Positions 36,517 to 43,845 of a stretch of DNA of 64,000 nucleotides are shown in pieces. This stretch comes from Gordius sp. MW1 (Eukaryota > Nematomorpha > Gordioida > Gordea > Gordiidae). A program made the translations under genes and the position numbers. Under the pieces are notes generated by a model. That model saw nothing but the letters and a program-made list of their open reading frames with translations, searched no databases and was not told where the DNA came from. Positions within the stretch are counted from its first letter, which is position 1. Each line of letters begins with the position of its first letter. Location: NCBI GenBank assembly GCA_964036665.1, contig OZ038526.1, forward strand, positions 8,804,001 to 8,868,000, read 5' to 3'.

Positions 36517-36639
36517 AAAATTATGGGTAAGGGCGTTACGGCACGTAAAGCAAACGCAAAAGACAAGAATAAATAGTATTTTACTAGTCTCGAATTATAG
36601 TAAGATTCTTAGACTAAGTTACGGTCTTTAAGCTTTAGC
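36517..36639 (-). repeat. R_A repeat, 3-prime copy (A1)
   Basis: 123 bp identical to 39373-39495. In sense it starts GCTAAAGCTTAAAGACC and ends CCCATAATTTT. It lies between the pol stop and the AATAAA/hairpin unit. Further copies occur in A2 (47844-47966 and near 50697-50819), the fragment at 42704-42826, A3 and A4. Confidence 0.9.
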
Positions 36640-36671
36640 AAATCGGTTGTAGTTCTCTGTGTAATTTTCAT

Positions 36672-38609
36672 TTATTGATAGGATTCGTCGGGGACGATAA
36701 CTTCGGGTGTGCATTTCTGTGATATCAGGTCGACCATGTACTCATCATTGAAGAATTCACGTGATGGAAGATCGGCCATGTTCTGATCTGTGGGTACCCA
36801 TTTCAGGCCATTCTTTATTCTAAGCACGTGATGTATACCTATACATAGTGCTATTTTGGTGAACGCACCTTCCAAGTGTGGCGCGTGAGCCGACCCTTTT
36901 TTGAAGATATAGAAGGCGGTTTTTGAATCGGTGTATATCGTAGGCGTCATGTTGGGATATTCTACTAAAACCCTGAGGTACGCTATGGGTATAGCGAGTA
37001 ATTCCAGCAAGTTGATCGTTGGTATGTAGTTCTGGCATTTAAACATTGCCAAGGCGTCAGCGATCGTCACTGACATGAATTCGGCCATAAAGTATATACC
37101 AATGTGGCTGGTGGATGCGTCACCGTACGCATCACTATCATACGTGGTCACCATTGGCAACGGGTGATTCATCAAAGTCTTGAGAGTCACCATTTTTTGT
37201 ACCAGGAGTCTTGTGTTGAATGGTATATTTGTTGCCCCGAGACAGATGTTATATGCTGGGGAAAAGAACTTCGTCCAACCAGTCACCATGTAAGTGTAAT
37301 GCGTAAGTATTCCTAAGCATGTTTGCGCTACTATCGGGTGTGGTTTTTTGTTTGTTGTGATGAAGTGAGAGATAATCATGATGGCTGCATCGATCTTCCT
37401 CAAGAACTTAGCATTGATCGATAGTTGATGTTGTATCAGGTTAATGTAAATCCCGAGGTAGTTGAGCATACGCTGGGGTGTAGTTTCGGATTTCATTTCG
37501 TTAATCGAAAGATTCCACTTTCGTGCTAATCTCAGAAAGGATTTGGTGTTGCTGCGTACTTCTTCCGCTGTTGTGCCGTAGATCAATATATCATCGAGGT
37601 ATACGTTATATCGGCACGTTGTTACTGACTTCTCGCATAAGTCTAACATAATCTGTTGTAACACGTAAGGTGAAAAGGACGCACCCATTGGGAGGACTTT
37701 GTATGCGTATTTGTATCTTCCGGACTTGAAACCAAACAGGTGTGATATTGATGGGTCAAGTTGTATGGCGAAGAACGCACTTTTCATGTCTATCTTGCAA
37801 GCGTAATTGGCTTCTGCTAGAGGTTTTGCAATCAAGGGGATAGATCGTAGCGAAAAGGGGTATGATACAAAGTTTTTGGAGATAATTGAAAGATCCGCGA
37901 TCATACGTGGGGACCCATCGTTTTTGGGTATAAAGTACATAGGGGATGGGATTGTGTTGGCATTGCGTCTAACGACATGTGAGTTGGTAACCTGTGCCAC
38001 CAGGTTCCTGTGGACGCGAGGAATTGGCCTTACATACCTGGGAACAAGGTATTGCCAATTGTTATTGGCGAGGGCTCGCCTACTTATCTTGGGTTTAAAC
38101 CCTTTGGTAGCGACATTGAATGTGAAAAGGGATTGGGAGTGATGGGGCCGTAATAATGTTGCGGCTAAATCGAGGGGTGAAGAGAAGGGGATTCGATTAC
38201 CATCGCTGATGTCCCAGAAAGCGGGGAAGTTGGGGATATTAGAGGGTTCGTTAATAGTGGGGATCGGCTCGCTATCTAATCCGATATCATGAAGGGGGCC
38301 ATTGAGGAATTCCGGCACCTCAGCGTGCTCAGGCGGCGACGTAGAAGGGTGGTCCAGTGGAGGGGTCCCTTCATCCGGTCCATCATCAAGGGAGACAGAA
38401 TTGATAGCGATGCTCCGGGCTAATTGAATGTAGTTATTTAGCCATATTGGAGCGGTCCGTCCCCCATTGATGCTCGGCGGGTTATCACCGCTGCCGAGGG
38501 TCGCCGCCGCCGTCCGCACGATCTGTCGCTCAGTCCTTCCTAGCCTCAGGCGCCCCTTTCTTTCTGTTGAAAGGCGCCTTCCTTGGCATAGGCTGTTGAT
38601 AATTCGGAC
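36672..38609 (-). CDS. Element A Pol: reverse transcriptase plus RNase H (copy A1)
   Basis: This frame is in the +1 frame of gag, open from 38678 and overlapping gag by 149 nt. No ATG lies before the RT, so expression by a +1 shift at 38606-38616 is likely and the start given follows that site. Counting from a GTG at 38519, RT blocks are YFIPKNDGSPRMIADLS, KIDMKSAFF (first Asp, about 244), LPMGASFSPYVLQ and YLDDIL (307-310). RNase H acidic residues sit in YGDASTSHIG, NLLELLAI, YTDSKTAF and NMADLPSR. About 200 residues precede the RT without a recognised domain. The enzyme would copy element RNA and remove the template. No protease, integrase or recombinase follows. All catalytic residues are present, and A2 encodes an identical protein. 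Confidence 0.88.
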   Translation of the reverse strand, partial: VRIINSLCQGRRLSTERKGRLRLGRTERQIVRTAAATLGSGDNPPSINGGRTAPIWLNNYIQLARSIAINSVSLDDGPDEGTPPLDHPSTSPPEHAEVPEFLNGPLHDIGLDSEPIPTINEPSNIPNFPAFWDISDGNRIPFSSPLDLAATLLRPHHSQSLFTFNVATKGFKPKISRRALANNNWQYLVPRYVRPIPRVHRNLVAQVTNSHVVRRNANTIPSPMYFIPKNDGSPRMIADLSIISKNFVSYPFSLRSIPLIAKPLAEANYACKIDMKSAFFAIQLDPSISHLFGFKSGRYKYAYKVLPMGASFSPYVLQQIMLDLCEKSVTTCRYNVYLDDILIYGTTAEEVRSNTKSFLRLARKWNLSINEMKSETTPQRMLNYLGIYINLIQHQLSINAKFLRKIDAAIMIISHFITTNKKPHPIVAQTCLGILTHYTYMVTGWTKFFSPAYNICLGATNIPFNTRLLVQKMVTLKTLMNHPLPMVTTYDSDAYGDASTSHIGIYFMAEFMSVTIADALAMFKCQNYIPTINLLELLAIPIAYLRVLVEYPNMTPTIYTDSKTAFYIFKKGSAHAPHLEGAFTKIALCIGIHHVLRIKNGLKWVPTDQNMADLPSREFFNDEYMVDLISQKCTPEVIVPDESYQ

Positions 38610-39366
38610 GAAAGGAATTAATTTGCTCTCCCATCTGTCCGAATCCGTTTTTAACTGCCCAATCCTTGGTTTTACCAGTCACCACCTGCCATCCGTAATA
38701 TGTTGCCATGGCTATTGTTTTTATTCTTTCGGAGAATACATCCGTGGCTTTGGTTTGATCATCCCATACCTCTCCTAATTCTAGGAGGAAATCTATTTCG
38801 TGTTTTTGGTACAATGGGATGGTTTTGTTTTTCTCGTCGGCTTCCTTGAGGCCTTTGAGTCTCTGTTTAAGTAGGTCAGTGCCCGTTTGTTCGATTCCCG
38901 AGACCTTCTTTTCCACTTCTCTAGTGATGATTGCGTTCAACTCATCATGGGTAAGGGTAAAGGTGTTTGGGTTGTATTGGGCTGATATCGTCGGTACTTG
39001 ACGTGGTGGCTTGAAGATTGGTGGTTGTAATAAAGGGGGAATGTATGGGGGGGCCCATGTCGGAGCATTACTGGTACTTTTGCTCCGTGATTCTTGCTCT
39101 TTTGCTCGTCGTAAGGATATTACATCATTCCTTATGGACTTCAGCTCTTTTGCAATCCATTCCACTGTATTGGATGCTAGTGGTGTGCCCGGGTCGTCCT
39201 TGGTGGCGTCCAAGAAATTGGATGCCCCTGTGGAGTCGAGGTGAGAGTCTTCTTCGTCATCTCGCACCTCACTGAAGGGGGGCTCTAGGGTAGGGTTGGA
39301 CGTTGTAAAAGTGGGGGCTGTCGTGGTGACAGAGGTGGTAGTTATAGAACGTAGATGGTAGGCCAT
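38530..39366 (-). CDS. Element A Gag-like protein (copy A1)
   Basis: 278 residues starting at the first ATG after R_A. Residues 1-60 are Thr/Ser/Asp rich, 68-92 form a likely helix (EWIAKELKSIRNDVISLRRA), 105-125 are Pro rich, and 137-250 form the conserved core. The tail is basic (PRKAPFNRKKGAPEARK), as in nucleic-acid-binding capsid tails. The block ERIKTIAMATYYGWQVV followed by W aligns with KQLKTLCLAIKYNWATA and W in element B, so the two Gags are homologous. There is no CCHC knuckle. Role as a particle protein is inferred from position and tail. Confidence 0.75.
   Translation of the reverse strand: MAYHLRSITTTSVTTTAPTFTTSNPTLEPPFSEVRDDEEDSHLDSTGASNFLDATKDDPGTPLASNTVEWIAKELKSIRNDVISLRRAKEQESRSKSTSNAPTWAPPYIPPLLQPPIFKPPRQVPTISAQYNPNTFTLTHDELNAIITREVEKKVSGIEQTGTDLLKQRLKGLKEADEKNKTIPLYQKHEIDFLLELGEVWDDQTKATDVFSERIKTIAMATYYGWQVVTGKTKDWAVKNGFGQMGEQINSFRPNYQQPMPRKAPFNRKKGAPEARKD
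38606..38616 (-). promoter_or_regulatory. Candidate +1 ribosomal frameshift site, UCC_UUU_CGU_C (element A)
   Basis: In the gag frame the codons read TCC TTT CGT CCG (Ser-Phe-Arg-Pro), the same motif known to direct +1 frameshifting elsewhere, where Phe-tRNA slips from UUU to UUC in front of a CGN codon. It lies inside the gag-pol overlap, about 81 nt before the gag stop. The matching position of element B has TTT CGA. Confidence 0.7.
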
Positions 39367-39372
39367 GGGGTA

Positions 39373-39495
39373 AAAATTATGGGTAAGGGCGTTACGGCAC
39401 GTAAAGCAAACGCAAAAGACAAGAATAAATAGTATTTTACTAGTCTCGAATTATAGTAAGATTCTTAGACTAAGTTACGGTCTTTAAGCTTTAGC
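39373..39495 (-). repeat. R_A repeat, 5-prime copy (A1)
   Basis: 123 bp identical to 36517-36639. It forms the 5-prime end and leader of element A and ends 7 bases before the gag ATG. No strong TATA box is seen, though TACTATAATTCG and TACTATTTATTC are candidates. Confidence 0.9.
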
Positions 39496-39500
39496 AATCA

Positions 39501-39563
39501 ATCTGGGAGAAGGGTTATGCCCTTCTTCCAGATCCCCTGGTTACGCAATTGTTTCACCAGGGG
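39501..39563 (-). other. Terminal double hairpin of element B
   Basis: Hairpin 1: ATCTGGGAGAAGGG (39501-39514) pairs with CCCTTCTTCCAGAT (39520-39533), one G-T pair, around TTATG. Hairpin 2: CCCCTGG (39534-39540) pairs with CCAGGGG (39557-39563) around TTACGCAATTGTTTCA. The loops equal or nearly equal those of element A although the stems are unrelated in sequence. Other copies start at about 44642, 50828 and 53891. Confidence 0.88.
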
Positions 39564-39565
39564 CT

Positions 39566-39571
39566 TTTATT
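39566..39571 (-). terminator. Candidate polyadenylation signal of element B
   Basis: The sense strand reads GTAAAATAAAAGCCCC. The AATAAA lies just upstream of hairpin 2, the same position as in element A. Confidence 0.6.
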
Positions 39572-39624
39572 TTACCCAATAAAAACTAATAACTCGTACA
39601 CTACAAATATGTCATAAAAAAGCG

Positions 39625-39758
39625 AAATTTTGGAGGTAAATATCGAGTGGTAAAAAGAGGGGGGCAGAGTGCGTAAATGCGTGGGAACAGAATAAGAAGC
39701 GAATGCGATGGAGTTGGTGTAACGCGTTTATATAGTGCGCGAGTCACGTGCTCGGGGG
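39625..39758 (-). repeat. R_B repeat, 3-prime copy (B1)
   Basis: 134 bp identical to 42426-42559. In sense it starts CCCCCGAGCACGTGACTCG and ends CCTCCAAAATTT. It begins 3 bases after the pol stop codon. It includes the same TATATAA box (39728-39734) as the 5-prime copy, here followed by only the 3-prime unit. Confidence 0.9.
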
Positions 39759-39761
39759 ATT

Positions 39762-41765
39762 TTAGGTTCGGTTTTCCCCCTCGCTTTCCAGGATTTCGCT
39801 TTCCCAGAAGCCCAAGTCTATTTCATCTTCATCATTGCCTATGCTTAGCAGATCTAGCTCCTCTGTGTTGGGGAGCTGTTCGGGTACGACATTACGTGCA
39901 AGTGGCAGGAATACGCGTGAAGGCTCATCCGCCGGGTTTTCGGTTGTTGAGACCCATCTTAGGTTAAAGTGCAACCTTAGTAAGTGAGAGACATCGTACG
40001 ACGCGACGAAATACGCTATTATTTTCTCCACTACGGGTGAGTTCGAACCACCTTTTCGGAGCACGAAATATGCTGTCATGGAATCCGTGAACACCTTGGG
40101 GTATCGGAACCCATTGTGGATTGCGTGAAGATACGCATAGATGGCGGCTAGCGTCTCGGTTGCGGTTATGTGGTTCGTGTTGGTCCAATCGAGTCCTATA
40201 GCTTGAGCAGCTGTTTCGAACGATACGGAGAATTTGACGTCTCCCCATGCGATACCGATGTGAGTGTCTGACGCGTCTGCGTAGATGGTTGTATCGTGCT
40301 CTCTATGGAGTGGGATGACTTGCGTGAGTAGTGCCAAACATCCTTCTAGTTTCTTGTGGGCAGCGGGTCTGTCGTGACTGGTGCCATTGCCGGTAGACAA
40401 GGAATAGAATGTGGTAAAAAGTTTCGGCATCCCCGTCAAGTTGTAATAAAAGTAGTTGAGGATGCCCAGCGCTTCCAGTAATACGTAGTCCTCTGGCGGC
40501 CTCGGTGTGGCCAAGAAGAGGAAAAGGATGTCAGCTGCGTACCGAAGGCGTTGTTGTATTTCAGGGGTGCACTTGACTGTGTGTGTGGCGAAGTCAAGGA
40601 CCATACCCAGGTATTTGATTTTGGTCTCTGCTGTGCAGGACGATTTACTGGTATTGATTGTTAAACCCCAATCGGCTGCCATTTGGGCGATGTTGCCCAA
40701 GTCGGTGACGACGTGGTCCTCATCTTTCGCGAAGATAAGTATATCATCGAGATATACATTGTAGTTGCACCGCGTGACCGCCGACTTCACTAGGTCCGCT
40801 ACGACCGTTTGTAGAACATATGGCGAGAACGATGCGCCCATCGGTAGGACATTGTACTGGTATGATTTTCCCCTCCACTTGTAACCGCAGTATCGTTTGT
40901 AATTTTTGTGGAGGGGAATACTGAAGAACGCCGCTTTCAGATCGATTTTAGCGGCGAAGTTAGCTGATGCTAACTGCTTTGCAGTCAACGGAATAGTCGC
41001 CAACTTCACTGGGAGATGGTGGAAGTTTTTTGAAGCTTCTGACATATCCGTGATAACCCGGGCGTCTCCGTTGCTTTTGGCTATGAAGAATGTTGCGGAG
41101 GTGATCGCGAGCGCTTGCGTCTCAGTAACAACCCCCGATTCCTTCATTGCAGTATAATAGCTTGGACTGCCTTTTGATATGCTACCCCCCCTGTTGGGCT
41201 TGAACAAGCCACCATTTGCCCTGATTTTGGCTAAGTTCAGGGGGGGTTTAAAGCCGTTGAAGGCTATATCCAATGTGAAGTGGGACATCATTGGATGAGG
41301 CTTTAGCCTTGTGGTTTTAATGTCTAGCGGCCCCGTGGGCTTTTTGCTAGCTGCCTCTTTTCCCCATCGGAAGAGGACTTTGTGATGATTGATGAGCGTT
41401 GGTATTAGGCTTGACCCTTGATCGGTGTCGAGTGGCTCATCCGTGGGGTTTACCCTTGCCGAAGTATCTGGCGGCGGTACTGGGTACGTACGAGGTGGTA
41501 GCGGATCCGGTTGTGTATCCTCCGGGTCGTTTGTTGGTTGTGGGGGCGAGAATATTAGTCGGCGAGTCTCCCTTAAGAAATTTACGATTTGTCGCCACCA
41601 CCTGGGAGACTCGATATTCTCGTCACCGTCTAGGGCCGGTTCGCCCGAAGGCCCGTAACCCCAGTTGTTGACTGTTTGCTTTAGTAGCTTACGAACGCGG
41701 GGCAGGGGCCGCGTTCTTCGTGAAGTGTCGGCCCGGCTTGCTGCCTCGGCCCCTGCCAGCGCCTC
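39762..41765 (-). CDS. Element B Pol: reverse transcriptase plus RNase H (copy B1)
   Basis: The frame is open from 41834, in the +1 frame of gag with a 146-nt overlap. The first ATG is at 41291, but homology to element A Pol (FTLDIAFNGFKPP against FTFNVATKGFKPK) and open sequence upstream argue that the protein begins by frameshift near 41767, giving about 668 codons. Counting from the ATG, RT blocks are FFIAKSNGDARVITDMS, KIDLKAAFF (Asp 117), LPMGASFSPYVLQ and YLDDIL (180-183). RNase H residues sit in YADASDTHIG, TATETLAAIY, FTDSMTAYF and NPADEPSR. The C-terminal tail is acidic (NDEDEIDLGFWESEILESE). No protease, integrase or recombinase is present. B3 and B4 encode the same protein. Confidence 0.88.
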   Translation of the reverse strand, partial: EALAGAEAASRADTSRRTRPLPRVRKLLKQTVNNWGYGPSGEPALDGDENIESPRWWRQIVNFLRETRRLIFSPPQPTNDPEDTQPDPLPPRTYPVPPPDTSARVNPTDEPLDTDQGSSLIPTLINHHKVLFRWGKEAASKKPTGPLDIKTTRLKPHPMMSHFTLDIAFNGFKPPLNLAKIRANGGLFKPNRGGSISKGSPSYYTAMKESGVVTETQALAITSATFFIAKSNGDARVITDMSEASKNFHHLPVKLATIPLTAKQLASANFAAKIDLKAAFFSIPLHKNYKRYCGYKWRGKSYQYNVLPMGASFSPYVLQTVVADLVKSAVTRCNYNVYLDDILIFAKDEDHVVTDLGNIAQMAADWGLTINTSKSSCTAETKIKYLGMVLDFATHTVKCTPEIQQRLRYAADILFLFLATPRPPEDYVLLEALGILNYFYYNLTGMPKLFTTFYSLSTGNGTSHDRPAAHKKLEGCLALLTQVIPLHREHDTTIYADASDTHIGIAWGDVKFSVSFETAAQAIGLDWTNTNHITATETLAAIYAYLHAIHNGFRYPKVFTDSMTAYFVLRKGGSNSPVVEKIIAYFVASYDVSHLLRLHFNLRWVSTTENPADEPSRVFLPLARNVVPEQLPNTEELDLLSIGNDEDEIDLGFWESEILESEGENRT

Positions 41766-42414
41766 GAAAAAACGACTTTTTTGGAGATTTGGGGGCGCTC
41801 CTTTCGATGTCGACGTTAGCCCATCCCATTTCGGCTAACCAGCTCGTGTCTGTTTTTATCGCTGTGGCCCAGTTGTATTTTATGGCTAGACATAGAGTTT
41901 TTAGCTGTTTGTCGTGGGTGGTAAGTACCTCCATGGGTGTGTTAGGCGTGCACGCTTTTGTCATTTCTATTGCGTATTTGGCCTCGTGCCGATCGCGTTT
42001 CTGTATTCGCTGATCTGGATCTTTGAGAAGGGCGTCTAGCCCTTGTGTATGTTTTAGTATGTCGTCATACACATTTGCCGGCGTTTTTGGTATTTCCGGC
42101 GCGGGTAGGACCTGCATGGTCGCAGGTGTGATTGGTTGCAAGGTGTTCGGTGGCACTTCCCGAATGGCTAGGTTCCCCATAACCGTGAGGGAGGATTGCA
42201 ACATCTCCCGCATTGCGTCTATTTGACGCTGATTCGCTTCAGCCATCTTCTGGTTTGTTTTAGCTTGTTCCTTCTGGAACTCCACTAGTTGCGCTATTAG
42301 CTCGTTAGGGCCCCCAGCGGGTACCCCTGCTCTGACAGGGCCCAAAGAGGAGCCAACAGGGCTGAGTGGAGTTGTCTCCCCGTCTTTACCACGGTTCCCG
42401 GCTGATTTAGTCAT
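41689..42414 (-). CDS. Element B Gag-like protein (copy B1)
   Basis: 241 residues. Residues about 38-72 are a strongly predicted coiled coil (ELIAQLVEFQKEQAKTNQKM and following Q/E-rich heptads), then a Pro-rich linker, then a core with KQLKTLCLAIKYNWATA shared with element A. The tail is basic and Gly rich (FFRGAGRGRGSKPGR), suited to binding nucleic acid. The ATG lies just after R_B. The stop overlaps the pol frame. All four B copies give the same sequence. Particle function is inferred. Confidence 0.75.
   Translation of the reverse strand: MTKSAGNRGKDGETTPLSPVGSSLGPVRAGVPAGGPNELIAQLVEFQKEQAKTNQKMAEANQRQIDAMREMLQSSLTVMGNLAIREVPPNTLQPITPATMQVLPAPEIPKTPANVYDDILKHTQGLDALLKDPDQRIQKRDRHEAKYAIEMTKACTPNTPMEVLTTHDKQLKTLCLAIKYNWATAIKTDTSWLAEMGWANVDIERSAPKSPKKSFFRGAGRGRGSKPGRHFTKNAAPAPRS
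41762..41775 (-). promoter_or_regulatory. Candidate +1 frameshift site, UUU_UUU_CGA (element B)
   Basis: The gag-frame codons TCG TTT TTT CGA GGC (Ser-Phe-Phe-Arg-Gly) lie about 78 nt before the gag stop, inside the gag-pol overlap. UUU followed by CGN matches the element A site in kind and position. Confidence 0.6.
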
Positions 42415-42425
42415 GTAGGGGGGAA

Positions 42426-42559
42426 AAATTTTGGAGGTAAATATCGAGTGGTAAAAAGAGGGGGGCAGAGTGCGTAAATGCGTGGGAACAGAATAAGAAG
42501 CGAATGCGATGGAGTTGGTGTAACGCGTTTATATAGTGCGCGAGTCACGTGCTCGGGGG
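42426..42559 (-). repeat. R_B repeat with promoter, 5-prime copy (B1)
   Basis: 134 bp forming the 5-prime end of B1. In sense, CCCCCGAGCACGTGACTCG is followed by a TATATAA box (42529-42535) and a leader to the gag ATG at 42414. The CACGTG palindrome is an E-box-like site. Other 5-prime copies end at 44639, 47701 and 53888. Confidence 0.88.
42529..42535 (-). promoter_or_regulatory. TATA box of element B
   Basis: The sense strand reads GCACTATATAAACGCG about 25-30 bases inside the element, upstream of gag. A TATA-driven start about 30 nt downstream would give an RNA that lacks the first part of R_B. Confidence 0.65.
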
Positions 42560-42826
42560 AAAATTTCAGGGAGAACCTCTTATGGAGGTTCTCCCTGGGG
42601 ATGGTTACGCGAATGTTTCGCCATCTCCTTTTTATTTTATTCTAGAATATTACACACTTATTTAGATATGCATTATGGGTAATAATATATGCGACAATAA
42701 ATGAAAATTATGGGTAAGGGCGTTACGGCACGTAAAGCAAACGCAAAAGACAAGAATAAATAGTATTTTACTAGTCTCGAATTATAGTAAGATTCTTAGA
42801 CTAAGTTACGGTCTTTAAGCTTTAGC
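42560..42826 (-). mobile_element. Element A 3-prime fragment (R_A, AATAAA, hairpins)
   Basis: This is the complete 3-prime end of element A from the start of its second R_A. On the 5-prime side it is fused directly to the middle of the pol of B2 at 42826/42827. In sense the junction reads TATCTCGA then GCTAAAGC. Confidence 0.9.
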
Positions 42827-43845
42827 TCGAGATATACATTGTAGTTGCACCGCGTGACCGCCGACTTCACTAGGTCCGCTACGACCGTTTGTAGAACATA
42901 TGGCGAGAACGATGCGCCCATCGGTAGGACATTGTACTGGTATGATTTTCCCCTCCACTTGTAACCGCAGTATCGTTTGTAATTTTTGTGGAGGGGAATA
43001 CTGAAGAACGCCGCTTTCAGATCGATTTTAGCGGCGAAGTTAGCTGATGCTAACTGCTTTGCAGTCAACGGAATAGTCGCCAACTTCACTGGGAGATGGT
43101 GGAAGTTTTTTGAAGCTTCTGACATATCCGTGATAACCCGGGCGTCTCCGTTGCTTTTGGCTATGAAGAATGTTGCGGAGGTGATCGCGAGCGCTTGCGT
43201 CTCAGTAACAACCCCCGATTCCTTCATTGCAGTATAATAGCTTGGACTGCCTTTTGATATGCTACCCCCCCTGTTGGGCTTGAACAAGCCACCATTTGCC
43301 CTGATTTTGGCTAAGTTCAGGGGGGGTTTAAAGCCGTTGAAGGCTATATCCAATGTGAAGTGGGACATCATTGGATGAGGCTTTAGCCTTGTGGTTTTAA
43401 TGTCTAGCGGCCCCGTGGGCTTTTTGCTAGCTGCCTCTTTTCCCCATCGGAAGAGGACTTTGTGATGATTGATGAGCGTTGGTATTAGGCTTGACCCTTG
43501 ATCGGTGTCGAGTGGCTCATCCGTGGGGTTTACCCTTGCCGAAGTATCTGGCGGCGGTACTGGGTACGTACGAGGTGGTAGCGGATCCGGTTGTGTATCC
43601 TCCGGGTCGTTTGTTGGTTGTGGGGGCGAGAATATTAGTCGGCGAGTCTCCCTTAAGAAATTTACGATTTGTCGCCACCACCTGGGAGACTCGATATTCT
43701 CGTCACCGTCTAGGGCCGGTTCGCCCGAAGGCCCGTAACCCCAGTTGTTGACTGTTTGCTTTAGTAGCTTACGAACGCGGGGCAGGGGCCGCGTTCTTCG
43801 TGAAGTGTCGGCCCGGCTTGCTGCCTCGGCCCCTGCCAGCGCCTC
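42827..43845 (-). pseudogene. Element B Pol, truncated (copy B2)
   Basis: Pol frame as in B1 through CNYNVYL, then 10 foreign codons from the joined R_A and a stop at 42796. The catalytic YLDD, thumb and RNase H are lost, so the product cannot polymerise. Confidence 0.85.

Larger units (their letters stand above)
36375..39495 (-). mobile_element. Element A, copy A1 (full length)
   Basis: About 3.12 kb. Sense order (right to left): R_A, gag, pol in the +1 frame, R_A again, AATAAA, then two hairpins and a CCTGAAATT end that joins host DNA directly. No integrase, protease or tyrosine recombinase frame exists anywhere in it. Confidence 0.88.
39496..42559 (-). mobile_element. Element B, copy B1 (full length)
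   Basis: About 3.06 kb with the same plan as element A: R_B, gag, +1-frame pol, R_B, AATAAA, two hairpins and an AGATTGATTG end. It abuts A1 directly on its 3-prime side and an A fragment on its 5-prime side. Confidence 0.88.

Noticed and set aside
39496..39570. Hammerhead ribozyme in the 3-prime unit (GAAAC next to GTAACC)
   Set aside because: The invariant CUGAUGA core and three-stem geometry are missing. A different fold remains possible and is reported as a finding.
39677..39967. Plus-strand ORFs across the array (for example 39677-39967, 41399-41671, 41720-42013)
   Set aside because: They run antisense to gag, pol or R_B and have no recognisable domain; they recur only because the element recurs.
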